Source: Bacteroidales bacterium UBA1189 (GTDB taxonomy: Bacteria; Bacteroidota; Bacteroidia; Bacteroidales; Bacteroidaceae). From it: a DNA stretch of 60,235 nt. This document shows positions 42,928 through 50,631 of the stretch, one piece after another. Position 1 is the stretch's first letter, and every line of letters starts with the position of its first letter. A program made the position numbers and the translations under genes. The DNA is taken from contig DBYJ01000018.1 in assembly GCA_002309805.1 (NCBI GenBank), positions 10,520-70,754 on the forward strand, read 5' to 3'. The notes below the pieces were generated by a model. That model had not been told where the DNA came from, searched no databases, and was given only the letters and a program-made list of their open reading frames with translations.

Positions 42928-43349
42928 AAGTACGAGTTAAAATGGTTAGAATTACAACGGAGCAGTTTGCAATTCTTACAGAAACGCCTGTTCTCGGTGA
43001 ATATGGAGTAACCTTAACCGTTACCCCAAAACATGCTGCTGCCCAGAAGCAGATAGGTATGCTTGCGGACTTCACTTTCAAAGAAGGAGATACGCGGTTT
43101 ATAGTCTTATCGGTATTCTGCGAGTTTGCCATTCTGCCAGAAGATTGGGAAGCTTGCGTCGAGGATGGAATGGTTACTATTCCAAAAGACAGTATGACAT
43201 ATTTCCTCGTGCAAACGGTCGGAACGGCTCGTGGAATACTCCATTGCAAGACGGAGGGTACACTTATGAATAACATTCTCCTTCCTTCTTTTGACGTGTC
43301 TAATATCTTCCAAGAAGATTACAAGTTCATGATGGAAAAACAAGAATAA
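42924..43349 (+). CDS. SecB-like chaperone of the TAC module
   Basis: The 141 residues show a SecB-like pattern: strand YGVTLTVTP, strand RFIVLSVFCEFAI, then TARGILHCKTEGTLMNNILL and PSFDVSNIF. These line up with E. coli SecB [20 protein letters not shown] and PVNFDALF. In TAC systems a dedicated SecB-like protein protects its antitoxin from degradation, and loss of chaperone frees the toxin. The antitoxin overlap and common promoter support that role. Generic SecB export function is unlikely on a mobile element. Confidence 0.7.
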   Translation: MKVRVKMVRITTEQFAILTETPVLGEYGVTLTVTPKHAAAQKQIGMLADFTFKEGDTRFIVLSVFCEFAILPEDWEACVEDGMVTIPKDSMTYFLVQTVGTARGILHCKTEGTLMNNILLPSFDVSNIFQEDYKFMMEKQE

Positions 43350-43378
43350 AAAAAATTTCTCACTTTTTTCTTTAGAAG

Positions 43379-43410
43379 TCCGCTACAACCCCAAAAGTGG
43401 CGGATTTTTT
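43379..43410 (+). terminator. Terminator of the TAC operon
   Basis: TCCGC...GCGGA stem with additional TAC/GTG pairing, followed by TTTTTTCTTTT, 29 bp after the chaperone stop codon. Confidence 0.75.
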
Positions 43411-43412
43411 CT

Positions 43413-43452
43413 TTTAAAGAAAAAAAGGCTTGGGAACAAAACCTCCCAAGCC
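43413..43452 (-). terminator. Terminator of the leftward replication operon
   Basis: GGCTTGGGA pairs with TCCCAAGCC (43427-43452). On the minus strand it is followed by TTTTTTTCTTTT. It stops transcription from the dnaB-rusA genes before the convergent TAC module. Bases 43453-43589 hold no gene. Confidence 0.8.
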
Positions 43453-43589
43453 CTCGGAATGACTATGCTCCCGCACTGGCATCCCCCAAAAATGAGTTAA
43501 GTACGTCAGAAATGACGCCTTACGAAATATGATATACAGAACAATTATTTATCACTGACGGCGGATGACGTGCTCCTCACAGGTATTTT

Positions 43590-43991
43590 TTATAACAATC
43601 TCGGTTCAAGTTCTTCAATCGCGTACATGACGCGCGGATTATTGGGGTCGATGACCTTCCGCGCCGATATGCTGATACATAAATTGTCGTTGCTGATGGC
43701 ACCGACGTACTGCATACAGTCGAGAACCGTTTTCAGGGAGTTGTCTATGTCGTAGCTCCACGTGGATTCATACACAACCGCGTGAAGGTTGAACGGCCTG
43801 CTGATGTGCCTGTCCTTGTATATCTGGCACTGCTGGGCGAAGCTCCGCTCGTAGTCCCTGACACGTTCGTCCTTGATTATCCTGCGCCCTCCCGCCGAAT
43901 CTGGAACGGCTAAATAAAGATTAGCCTTGCTGGGCACCTGCCCTCTGATGGTTTCCCATTGTAAGTCTGTCCGAAATTCTTTTTCCGCCAT
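43590..43991 (-). CDS. rusA: RusA-family Holliday junction resolvase
   Basis: A 133-residue protein with the RusA pattern: SYDIDNSLKTVLDCMQYVGAI (here the D-x-D-N...K...D residues) and SNDNLCIS. The conserved aspartates coordinate Mg2+ for cleavage of four-way junctions. In phages it resolves replication intermediates before packaging. It ends the leftward operon and is followed by a strong terminator. Confidence 0.85.
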   Translation of the reverse strand: MAEKEFRTDLQWETIRGQVPSKANLYLAVPDSAGGRRIIKDERVRDYERSFAQQCQIYKDRHISRPFNLHAVVYESTWSYDIDNSLKTVLDCMQYVGAISNDNLCISISARKVIDPNNPRVMYAIEELEPRLL

Positions 43992-43993
43992 TG

Positions 43994-44485
43994 TTATCCT
44001 GTTTTAATCTCCTTTATCTCAAATCCCGCCTTTATTGAATTAGCCTCGAACTTCTTGTTCCGATTGGTCTGCTTGTCGTAAAAAAGTATGAACCTTTCTG
44101 TGATATAGTCGCCGGGTATATATCCCCATTCCTTTTTGGCTTTCCACCTGCGTTTTATCTCTCGTTTGGTGTATATCTTGCACGGCAGATGGTAAGTAGT
44201 CCGTCTTGGAAGACACCATTTGTCACGCAGCCGCTCGCTCCTGATAATCCCATGTTGAATGTCAGAAAGGCGTTTCCGCAGCGCTTGTCTGTCCTTGGCT
44301 ATACCGTAACGCTTGGCGATGCGCAAGACGCTCTGAAATGAACATCCCATCAACGCTGCAAGTGTGTGTGTGGAGGTGTCGGGGTAGTACCTCCGCAACC
44401 ATTCAGCCTGCGCTTCCGTTAGGACGTAGGGCGTGCCGAGGGCTTTGCTTTTCGACAACGTGTCGGGGAATGGTTCTATCTTCAT
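43994..44485 (-). CDS. HTH-containing phage protein, unknown function
   Basis: A 163-residue basic protein. VLTEAQAEWLRRYYPDTSTH leads into a HTH (THTLAALMGCSFQSVLRIAK, about residues 38-58). A lysine/arginine-rich C-terminal half (KREIKRRWKAKKEW) follows. It sits 2 bp upstream of rusA and 16 bp downstream of dnaB, so it is part of the replication operon. A DNA-binding role is likely; nothing more specific is supported. Confidence 0.65.
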   Translation of the reverse strand: MKIEPFPDTLSKSKALGTPYVLTEAQAEWLRRYYPDTSTHTLAALMGCSFQSVLRIAKRYGIAKDRQALRKRLSDIQHGIIRSERLRDKWCLPRRTTYHLPCKIYTKREIKRRWKAKKEWGYIPGDYITERFILFYDKQTNRNKKFEANSIKAGFEIKEIKTG

Positions 44486-44501
44486 ATTTTTCTCAATTTC
44501 T

Positions 44502-45869
44502 TTAGAATGGTTCTTCTTCGTCTATACTGGTGGTCTTTTCAAGCCTTGGGATGGTTGTCAGCTCATAGAAATGTGTGGTCGGGGCATCGTAGCCGCAAAT
44601 GAAGGAACCATAGCCTATATTTCTTCCCTTTGCGATTGTGATTTGTGCCGTGCCTTTAGGGTCTATATTGGAGTAATCGCCACTGTATTTTTTTCTGTAG
44701 ACTTCGGGGCGATAGATGAGCAGCACCACATCCGCAGCCTCAGCTATCTGCCCAGAGCCCCTTAATCTGTCAAGTTTCGGCTCGGTGGTGTCCTTGCTGC
44801 GTGCAAGCTGTGAGAGTAGAACAACACAAATACCCAGTTCCTTTGCCAAATTTTTTAGCCGTCGGGCGACCGTACCGAAAAACTGCTCCTCCGTCTGGCC
44901 TTTTTCTTTGCCGTTTGTCTGTAGTATCTGGAGATAATCGATGAAGGCCACCTTGACGTCCTTTCTGCGAGCCATTGTGCGGATGCTTGCAATGATACGC
45001 TCGACAGAGATGGTAGAACGTTCATCGAAGAAGATTGGCAAATCCATGAGCCTGCCGAGTGCCTCATCGTATTGCCTTAGTTGGTTATCGGTGAGTGGGG
45101 ACTGCATTATGGTTCGACAACTTATGCCGCTTTCGCTGGCTGCCATCCTTGCTGCGAGCTGGTTACTCATCATCTCCAAGGAATAGAAGGCCGCTTCGTA
45201 CCCTCTCTTAGCCGCGTTAATACACATATCGAGTGCAAGCGAAGTCTTACCCTGTGAGAACTCTGCCGCCACTACAACCAAATCGGTAGGCCATAGCCCG
45301 CCCTTGTTATCGAGATACTGAAAGCCTGTAGGAATCCCCCTTTTCACGTTGCCTGAAAGGTTGGCCTTCACAATTTCATCAAGTGAGGCCAGCGCATCCT
45401 TTGTCGTGACAATGCTCGTCTGCGGCATTTCATCGGTTTTCTGGAGTTCCTCGATGGCTAATGAGCGTATCACTGCTGTTTCTCCAACTTCGGAGGTGCC
45501 AGAGGTCATGAGTTTAACGCCTATCTGCCACATGCGCCTTCTGGTATATAGGTCAGCCAGTCGGGAACAATTAGCACGGAAAGTTATGTCCGTTATGGCT
45601 GCGGCGGCTATCTGCGCAAGCTGGTACTGTTCTATGACTTCCTCTGCGGGGTGACTTTGCAGGTAGGCATTGACAGCTACCAGATTAGGGACGTTGCCTT
45701 CTTTCCCCACTCCAGCCACTGCGTTGTAAATAATCTTATAACGCTGAAAGTAAAACACGTCAGCACTAAGAAGGTCTGCACTGTCATTGTAGGCATTGGC
45801 ATTCGTGAGAAGGACGCTGATGACTTCCCTCTCGCACTGTTCGTCGTGTATGAGTTGCTTATCCTCCAT
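44502..45869 (-). CDS. dnaB: DnaB-type replicative helicase
   Basis: A 455-residue helicase with N-terminal DnaB domain (QCEREVISVLL) and RecA-like core. Walker A is EFSQGKTSLALDM at about residues 205-217, Walker B VKVAFIDYLQIL, then the GSGQIAEAADVVLLIYRP sensor region. It unwinds DNA at the replication fork of the element, loaded probably by the DUF6291 protein encoded immediately upstream with an 11-bp overlap. Autonomous replication after excision is therefore plausible. Confidence 0.93.
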   Translation of the reverse strand: MEDKQLIHDEQCEREVISVLLTNANAYNDSADLLSADVFYFQRYKIIYNAVAGVGKEGNVPNLVAVNAYLQSHPAEEVIEQYQLAQIAAAAITDITFRANCSRLADLYTRRRMWQIGVKLMTSGTSEVGETAVIRSLAIEELQKTDEMPQTSIVTTKDALASLDEIVKANLSGNVKRGIPTGFQYLDNKGGLWPTDLVVVAAEFSQGKTSLALDMCINAAKRGYEAAFYSLEMMSNQLAARMAASESGISCRTIMQSPLTDNQLRQYDEALGRLMDLPIFFDERSTISVERIIASIRTMARRKDVKVAFIDYLQILQTNGKEKGQTEEQFFGTVARRLKNLAKELGICVVLLSQLARSKDTTEPKLDRLRGSGQIAEAADVVLLIYRPEVYRKKYSGDYSNIDPKGTAQITIAKGRNIGYGSFICGYDAPTTHFYELTTIPRLEKTTSIDEEEPF

Positions 45870-46506
45870 TCTCGAATCGATTAATTTGCCAGCGTCTAAG
45901 CCTTCTTGGGGTTTCCCACGTTTTCTCTTTTTCGAACCTCATCTTACCATTTCTGTCTTGTTCAGTCCAATAGCTAAAGAACGTGTTGCAGTGCTCGGCA
46001 CCGTATTTGGGTACAAACGGCTCGATTCCTTCTTTAAAGGCCTTCTTTCTTAATTCTATGTTTGTTTGCAAAGAAAGCTCGTCTTTCTTTGGATACATAC
46101 ATGTATCTTTCTTTATATCTACGTTAGTAGATACATTATCATTATCATTTATATAAATGGGGTCGGTTAGTTCTTGGTTAGTTTTTGGTTGGTTCTCGGT
46201 TAGTTCTTGGTTAGTTCTTTTCCCTTTGCCCCGTCTTCCATTGGGGTTGTTTCTGTTCCCTATAGGGGGGCCTCCATGACATCCGTTATTCCAGCGCACC
46301 CAGTCTGCTATTAGCTGCGGTTGTATAAGTGGCCAGATAATTCCGCCGTAACTCCCTAATTCTGGTTCTGTGCCGTCAAGCGCAAAGGCTACGATTGCCT
46401 TGTATATTCCTAACTGCTCTTCTATGGGACATTTGGCTATTGCCTCGGCGAAGCCCCGATAGAAGACGAAGGATTTGCGTTCTTTAGTGCTGATTTCTTG
46501 ACCCAT
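45859..46506 (-). CDS. DUF6291 / phage replisome organiser-like protein
   Basis: A 215-residue protein. The N-terminal block KSFVFYRGFAEAIAKCPIEE through YGGIIWPLIQPQL is the DUF6291 signature found in Bacteroidota phages next to dnaB. The middle is a repetitive TNQELTENQPKTNQELTD linker from a short DNA repeat. A C-terminal helical domain ends in a positively charged stretch. Such proteins probably recognise the origin and load the helicase. Possible length variation in the linker repeat is noticeable. Confidence 0.75.
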   Translation of the reverse strand: MGQEISTKERKSFVFYRGFAEAIAKCPIEEQLGIYKAIVAFALDGTEPELGSYGGIIWPLIQPQLIADWVRWNNGCHGGPPIGNRNNPNGRRGKGKRTNQELTENQPKTNQELTDPIYINDNDNVSTNVDIKKDTCMYPKKDELSLQTNIELRKKAFKEGIEPFVPKYGAEHCNTFFSYWTEQDRNGKMRFEKEKTWETPRRLRRWQINRFENGG

Positions 46507-46529
46507 ACGTTTCCATAAGCTCCTAATTT

Positions 46530-46847
46530 TTAATTCCCAACTTTGCCGAAAACAATGAGGTCGGCAAGTTCTTCAACTTCTCTCTCTTCCTTGCTTAATG
46601 GCTTTGGTTGAGGCTTTTGCGCATCGGCTCGGAAGTACTCATCCATCTGCTGCTGGCCGAAGGTGCGGCACAACGAACGATAGAGAGACTGGGACATGTT
46701 GCCTTTCTCCAGCTCACGTTGGTTACATCCCACACCGTAGTATCGCTGCACGTCGCGCCATGTTATCCATCCCATGCGGCCGCGCCCGACGCCAAATCGT
46801 TCGTCGATAAACCTATTGCAGTTGAATCCTGTCTTCTCGTTGAACAT
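46530..46847 (-). CDS. Hypothetical phage protein, 105 residues
   Basis: Contains WITWRDVQRYYGVGCNQREL followed by MSQSLYRSLCRTFG, suggesting a small helical DNA-binding domain, and an acidic C-terminal helix. It sits in the leftward operon upstream of the DUF6291 gene. No family recognised. Confidence 0.55.
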   Translation of the reverse strand: MFNEKTGFNCNRFIDERFGVGRGRMGWITWRDVQRYYGVGCNQRELEKGNMSQSLYRSLCRTFGQQQMDEYFRADAQKPQPKPLSKEEREVEELADLIVFGKVGN

Positions 46848-46864
46848 ATTTTACCTCCTTTCTT

Positions 46865-47122
46865 TCAGCAGATTGACGCGAGCGCATCTATCTCTTCGTC
46901 AGTCATTGCGTTTGTTCTATTTTTGTTTGGTTGGCGTGATTGTGCGGCCTCCCACTTAGTATAGGCTTCATGCAAGTCGCGGCAGCTGTCCAGTATCTGC
47001 TTATTGGGGGTGTCATCCGCCCAACCGGGGAAGAAAGCCTGCTGGAGCAAGTCTTGCTGTTCATCTGTCAATTTTCCGCTCCGTTTGAGGAGGTCTGCAT
47101 AGAATTTGTTAAGTTTTTCCAT
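46865..47122 (-). CDS. Hypothetical phage protein, 85 residues
   Basis: A small acidic, helical protein (LTDEQQDLLQQAFFPGWAD) in the same leftward operon, 17 bp before the next gene. No membrane segment or cysteine cluster and no recognised family. Confidence 0.55.
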   Translation of the reverse strand: MEKLNKFYADLLKRSGKLTDEQQDLLQQAFFPGWADDTPNKQILDSCRDLHEAYTKWEAAQSRQPNKNRTNAMTDEEIDALASIC

Positions 47123-47135
47123 TTTTTTCTGTAAA

Positions 47136-47390
47136 TTACTGTAAATAAACTTTTTTGCCCGTCATTGTCTCTAATCGGACAATAAGGTCTTGTGCACCCC
47201 ACGAGAATATGGAGCGCATTGTTTCTACATCTTCTCGGCGATAATAAGTGTATCGACTTATTCTCTCGCCGTAGATGCCCAAACGTTCGGCATATTTGCG
47301 GAAGGTAGATAGTGCGACACCTACCTCATCCACAGCCTCGGCGAAAGTGAGATAATCAGGGCTTTCTTTGTACGGATTTTCTCGTTTCAT
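47136..47390 (-). CDS. MerR/excisionase-like HTH protein, 84 residues
   Basis: DYLTFAEAVDEVGVALSTFR followed by KYAERLGI and SRYTYYRREDVETM has the pattern of a winged HTH domain of the MerR/Xis type. It could be the directionality factor or a small regulator. It lies in the leftward operon. Confidence 0.6.
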   Translation of the reverse strand: MKRENPYKESPDYLTFAEAVDEVGVALSTFRKYAERLGIYGERISRYTYYRREDVETMRSIFSWGAQDLIVRLETMTGKKVYLQ

Positions 47391-47404
47391 TTAGTGATAA
47401 GTAT

Positions 47405-47659
47405 TTAATTATTAAACATTTTTACCATTTTAGGGATGACTTTACGCACTATGTTTATGCAGTCATCTATTACTTCGCAGTTATCTGCAGCTGCATCCGC
47501 GTCCTCCTTAAACTGCTCTCCATTGTAGTCAGCCGATTCATAGTTTTTTATGGCCTCATTGACGTGGATGGCAAGATGGTGCGCATAGCTCTTAATCAGC
47601 TCGAGTGCCCCGAGCAGCATTGCCACATCAACGGTTGTAAGTAGTTCTTTTTCTTCCAT
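47405..47659 (-). CDS. Hypothetical phage protein, 84 residues
   Basis: A small acidic helical protein (EEKELLTTVDVAMLLGALEL; IDDCINIVRKVIPKMVKMF). It overlaps the stop of the upstream HTH gene by one base, showing cotranslation. Function unknown. Confidence 0.55.
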   Translation of the reverse strand: MEEKELLTTVDVAMLLGALELIKSYAHHLAIHVNEAIKNYESADYNGEQFKEDADAAADNCEVIDDCINIVRKVIPKMVKMFNN

Positions 47660-47940
47660 TACTTTTTTGATTTATTTTTGTTTATTTCTTCCTCTTCGTA
47701 GTAAACGCGACCGCCGATGTGCCTCTGGTGTAGGATACCCGCCTTGGCGTACATGTCAAGGGTCGGCAGGCTTATGCCCAGCATCTTCGCCGCGTCCTTC
47801 CGCTTGATAAGCACTGGCGGCTTGCTGCGCACCCTGTCATAGAACTCGGCCATCCTCCGTTCAACGGCCTTGTTGACCATCGCCTCTATATCATCAAGCG
47901 TGGCGTTCTGGATTAAAACGGCATTTTCTGTTGTGTACAT
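47659..47940 (-). CDS. Helix-turn-helix (excisionase-family) protein
   Basis: ATG 47940 lies 26 bp after a strong promoter, so the in-frame upstream start that would overlap it is rejected. The 93-residue product has a C-terminal HTH_17 domain: PVLIKRKDAAKMLGISLPTL...GRVYYEEEEI. Such proteins act as excisionases (AlpA/Xis) or operon activators. As the first gene of the replication operon, it is a good candidate for the excision/induction switch. Confidence 0.72.
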   Translation of the reverse strand: MYTTENAVLIQNATLDDIEAMVNKAVERRMAEFYDRVRSKPPVLIKRKDAAKMLGISLPTLDMYAKAGILHQRHIGGRVYYEEEEINKNKSKK

Positions 47941-47965
47941 ATTGTCCTTTATTGGTTTTTCGATG

Positions 47966-47997
47966 CAAATATATGCCATATTATTTTAGTCGCCAAA
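47966..47997 (-). promoter_or_regulatory. Promoter of the leftward replication operon
   Basis: On the minus strand TTTG (47997-47994), 20-nt spacer, TATATTTG (47973-47966). Perfect match to the Bacteroidota consensus. Confidence 0.8.
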
Positions 47998-48107
47998 TTT
48001 TTTTGAATTTTTTTCTGAAAAATTTTCAAATTCGTACCTTTGTATGACGAAATAACGAAAAAATATATTTATTCATTAAATACATCAAAAATCAAGGCAA
48101 AATAAAA

Positions 48108-48131
48108 GCGGAAAGACAAAAGCCCTTCCGC
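48108..48131 (-). terminator. Terminator after the XRE gene at 48150
   Basis: GCGGAA pairs with TTCCGC. On the minus strand TTTTATTTT follows. It separates the regulator genes from the replication operon. Confidence 0.6.
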
Positions 48132-48149
48132 TCCACTTAAATCAAAAAA

Positions 48150-48533
48150 TTATTTCTTAAGTAGTATATCGGTCAGCTCTGCTATTCTCGCATTGAGCCT
48201 CTCTATTTCTTCATGCTGGCTCTTTACGACCTCGGACAGCGTGATAATATCGACCGATGGGCGGGACTGCGGTTGCCTGCGCCTCGGATTACCAAGAATA
48301 TTTTTCAAAGGGTTCTCTGCGACATATTGTTTTACGTCATCCTCGCCATACTTTTCAACAAGTTTTTTGTACTGGAAATCGTCCAAGTCCAGATGCATCT
48401 TTTCCATCCTGCTCACGGTGCTTTGAGTTACGCCGAGAAGTCCCGCAAGTGTATCCTGATGCATTTTGGGGTCCCCAGTCCGAAAATCTTTATGGTTCGC
48501 CCTGAAGTCTTTTAATCTTACATATACGCTCAT
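48150..48533 (-). CDS. XRE-family HTH regulator with coiled-coil tail
   Basis: A 127-residue protein: DTLAGLLGVTQSTVSRMEKM is an XRE-type HTH at about residues 27-47. Residues 95-127 (SEVVKSQHEEIERLNARIAE) are a coiled coil for dimerisation. The start is set at ATG 48533 (MSVYVRLKDF), which is preferred to TTG 48539. It follows the zinc-knuckle repressor gene on the same strand by 31 bp. Confidence 0.78.
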   Translation of the reverse strand: MSVYVRLKDFRANHKDFRTGDPKMHQDTLAGLLGVTQSTVSRMEKMHLDLDDFQYKKLVEKYGEDDVKQYVAENPLKNILGNPRRRQPQSRPSVDIITLSEVVKSQHEEIERLNARIAELTDILLKK

Positions 48534-48564
48534 ACTCAATTATTCTAAGGGTTTCTGTATCTTA

Positions 48565-48816
48565 TTATGCTTCAATTTTCACGTTAAGAGGCTTCCCGCA
48601 ATGCGGACAGACAAGGCTTTCGGCGGGGGATGCGTCCACGTCACGCACCAGCTCGCTCACGGGGATTCCCAGAACCTTTGCGATGTCTTGCAGTTTGGAA
48701 AGGGTCGGATTTCCTGAGACGTACTGCGTCATGGTGCTCTTTGTAACTCCCAGCTCATTGGCAACCTTTTCAAGAGTGAAGCCATGCTCACGGATTACCT
48801 TCTTTATATCTACCAT
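48565..48816 (-). CDS. XRE repressor with C-terminal CPxCG zinc knuckle (copy 1)
   Basis: An 83-residue protein: HTH (FTLEKVANELGVTKSTMTQY), then LVCPHCGKPLNVKIEA with two cysteines. It resembles the product of 51165-51458 in both parts. It is divergent from the amidoligase gene, and the shared 253-bp intergenic region holds three TACGTTTTTA sites. It is probably the master repressor of the element, the Stl/CI counterpart; the exact target is inferred. Confidence 0.78.
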   Translation of the reverse strand: MVDIKKVIREHGFTLEKVANELGVTKSTMTQYVSGNPTLSKLQDIAKVLGIPVSELVRDVDASPAESLVCPHCGKPLNVKIEA

Positions 48817-48847
48817 AGTTTCATTATATACTTATCTGTTTTGGGCG

Positions 48848-48879
48848 CAAAGATAGTGTTTCGTTATTAAACACACAAC
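48848..48879 (-). promoter_or_regulatory. Promoter of repressor copy 1 with internal inverted repeat
   Basis: -7 TATCTTTG (48855-48848) with the inverted repeat GTGTTT-N7-AAACAC at 48856-48874 filling the spacer up to a weak -33 (GTTG). Confidence 0.55.
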
Positions 48880-48893
48880 TTTTTGTGCGGGAA

Positions 48894-49017
48894 AAATACG
48901 TTTTTAACCATATTTCTTTGAAAAAGGTTTGTTTTTATGCTTACTTTGTTAATAATAATTAAAAATACGCCTAAAAACGTACTTTTTTATTCTATTGTTT
49001 GGCAAAATACGTTTTTA
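48894..49017. promoter_or_regulatory. Three operator-like sites AAATACGTTTTTA
   Basis: Direct copies at 48894-48906 and 49005-49017 and an inverted copy (TAAAAACGTACTT) at 48972-48984. The last direct copy lies between -33 and -7 of the amidoligase promoter, so a bound repressor would block it. Confidence 0.6.
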
Positions 49018-49029
49018 TACTTACCTTTG
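48998..49029 (+). promoter_or_regulatory. Promoter of the amidoligase-family gene
   Basis: TTTG 48998-49001, 20-nt spacer, TACCTTTG 49022-49029. Confidence 0.8.
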
Positions 49030-49069
49030 CAATGTCAAAAGTTAAGTTTCACATCAAAAATTCAGAATT

Positions 49070-49954
49070 ATGGTACAGAACAAGAAAAACCTCAACGAAC
49101 AAGTAGCTGACGTGATGAGCAGCGCCATGAGCAACCGCATGAAGCAGAACGAGCTTCTGAAGCTCGGTATCACCTCAGACGAAATTTATCTGCTTTTGCA
49201 CACTAAGGCATGGCAGGCATCGGGCTTTGACATTCGCCGTTTGACGTTCGGCGTTGAGATTGAGTGCTACAACGTCCTACGTGAAGAGCTAATCGGCACC
49301 GCTTCGGCCAACGGCCTGCAGGTGCGCAGCGAGGGCTACAACCACGACGACAGCGAGCATTTTTATAGAATTGTACGCGACGGCAGTCTGACAGGCGATA
49401 ACAGCCAAGAGGTCGTCAGCCCTATCCTGAACGGCGAGAGGGGCTTTGACAGCCTCAGAACGCTTTGCGACGCGCTCGCCTCTGTCGGCGCACGGGTAAA
49501 CAGGTCTTGCGGCCTGCACGTTCATATCGGCGCGGCAAACATGAGCGACGCACATTATATCAGAGTATTCAAGAACTATCAAGCCATCGAGAAGGCCATC
49601 GACACCTTCATGGCTCCGAGCCGTCGGGGCAATAATAACGGCTATTCAAAAACTCTGCAGGGCGTCAGCTTTTCTGCCTGCTCTACAAAAAGAGACGTTG
49701 CCGCGGTTTTGGGCTTTGACCGCTACCGCAAAGTGAACGCTGAGGCTTACGGCCGCCATCAGACAATAGAGTTCCGCCAGCATCAAGGCTCAACCGATTA
49801 TGAAAAGATTAGCCACTGGGTGCGCTTTCTTGCCAAATTGGTAGAATACTCTTTCAAGCATGACTGCCCTTCCTGCTCCATGATTGAAGAGATACCCTTT
49901 CTCTCAGACGAAGAAAAGAGTTTCTTCACCGCCCGCCGTGCCGCCCTCAATTAA
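49070..49954 (+). CDS. Amidoligase family protein
   Basis: A 294-residue ATP-grasp/COOH-NH2 ligase-like protein (Amidoligase_2). RRLTFGVEIECYN (about residues 57-69) holds the conserved G-x-E-x-E. IVRDGSLTGDNSQEVVSPIL follows, then CGLHVHIGA and a C-terminal TIEFRQHQGS. The family forms amide or isopeptide bonds, some modifying cell wall or peptides. Here the partner substrate is unknown. Its promoter lies under an apparent repressor operator, so it may be switched on with induction of the element. No peptide-precursor or cyclotransferase gene is adjacent. Confidence 0.8.
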   Translation: MVQNKKNLNEQVADVMSSAMSNRMKQNELLKLGITSDEIYLLLHTKAWQASGFDIRRLTFGVEIECYNVLREELIGTASANGLQVRSEGYNHDDSEHFYRIVRDGSLTGDNSQEVVSPILNGERGFDSLRTLCDALASVGARVNRSCGLHVHIGAANMSDAHYIRVFKNYQAIEKAIDTFMAPSRRGNNNGYSKTLQGVSFSACSTKRDVAAVLGFDRYRKVNAEAYGRHQTIEFRQHQGSTDYEKISHWVRFLAKLVEYSFKHDCPSCSMIEEIPFLSDEEKSFFTARRAALN

Positions 49955-50331
49955 GAGGGCGTACGGTGCGCTTTATTTCACGCACACGCCCTTTAAGGCT
50001 AAAAGGTGATTAGTGCGCCGCTTTCGGTTCAAGCCTCAGCACGCGCGCTTAAAATCGGCAAATTTTTGATGTGACAATTTCGGGGCTGTTTCGCATTGAT
50101 GCGCGACAGTCTTTTTTTCCCCTATCCGCTGGCAAGTCCGCCCCGTCGGAAAGAGGATGTATTTGCAGGTACAAAAAAAGTATTTGATGACTAAATAGGA
50201 TATGCGGAAAGAACAAGAAGGGCTTTCTGTTCTGTGTTAATTGTTAAAAAACGCAGACAGGAACAAAAAAGTTTCTCTTTTGTTTGGTGATAAGAAACAT
50301 TTTCGTTACCTTTGCAGAAAGAAAGAGAAAA
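49955..50331. other. Non-coding stretch with hairpins and the HigBA promoter
   Basis: Just after the amidoligase stop, CCCTCAATTAAGAGGG is a short hairpin. CTGTTTCGC...GCGCGACAG followed by TTTTTTT near 50088-50118 looks like a + strand terminator. The region is GC-richer with short palindromes such as GCACGCGCGC and could also hold an origin; no direct sign of one. The promoter TTTG 50283-50286, N20, TACCTTTG 50307-50314 drives higB. Confidence 0.55.
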
Positions 50332-50628
50332 ATGAGAGTAATATCGTTTGCTGCAATACGTGATTTCATTGCCAAACACGCCGATGCGGAAAAGCCACTG
50401 AAGGACTGGTACAAGGAGGTAACAAGGGCTTACTGGAGCAATTTTTCCGACATAAAGAAGACGTTCAATTCCGTGGACTACGTAGGTAACGACCGCTATG
50501 TGTTCGACATCAAGGGCAACACCTACCGCATTGTAACGATAGTACTTTTCATCAACCAGAAGGTGTATATCCGCTTTGTCGGCACACATGAAGAGTATGA
50601 CAGAATCAAGGACATAAAAAACATTTAG
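50332..50628 (+). CDS. higB: HigB-type mRNA interferase toxin
   Basis: A 98-residue RelE-superfamily toxin: LKDWYKEVTRAYWSNFSDIK followed by NRYVFDIKGNTYRIVTIV-type strands (here DRYVFDIKGNTYRIVTIV) and FVGTHEEYDRI, the HigB_toxin pattern. It cleaves mRNA on translating ribosomes. ATG 50332 gives 18 bp from the -7 box. The antitoxin gene follows after 3 bp. Confidence 0.88.
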   Translation: MRVISFAAIRDFIAKHADAEKPLKDWYKEVTRAYWSNFSDIKKTFNSVDYVGNDRYVFDIKGNTYRIVTIVLFINQKVYIRFVGTHEEYDRIKDIKNI

Positions 50629-50631
50629 GCT

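Noticed and set aside
42133..43349. A DarT-type (CmdTAC) toxin in the three-gene module
   Set aside because: The first protein shows a RelE-like C-terminal pattern and no ADP-ribosyltransferase motifs, so only the general TAC plan is shared.
48035..48042. A + strand TACCTTTG box antisense to the XRE gene at 48150, with a like sequence (TTCGTACCTTTGTATGA) near 54230
   Set aside because: No -33 TTTG at the right distance and no gene downstream on that strand. Too weak to call a promoter.
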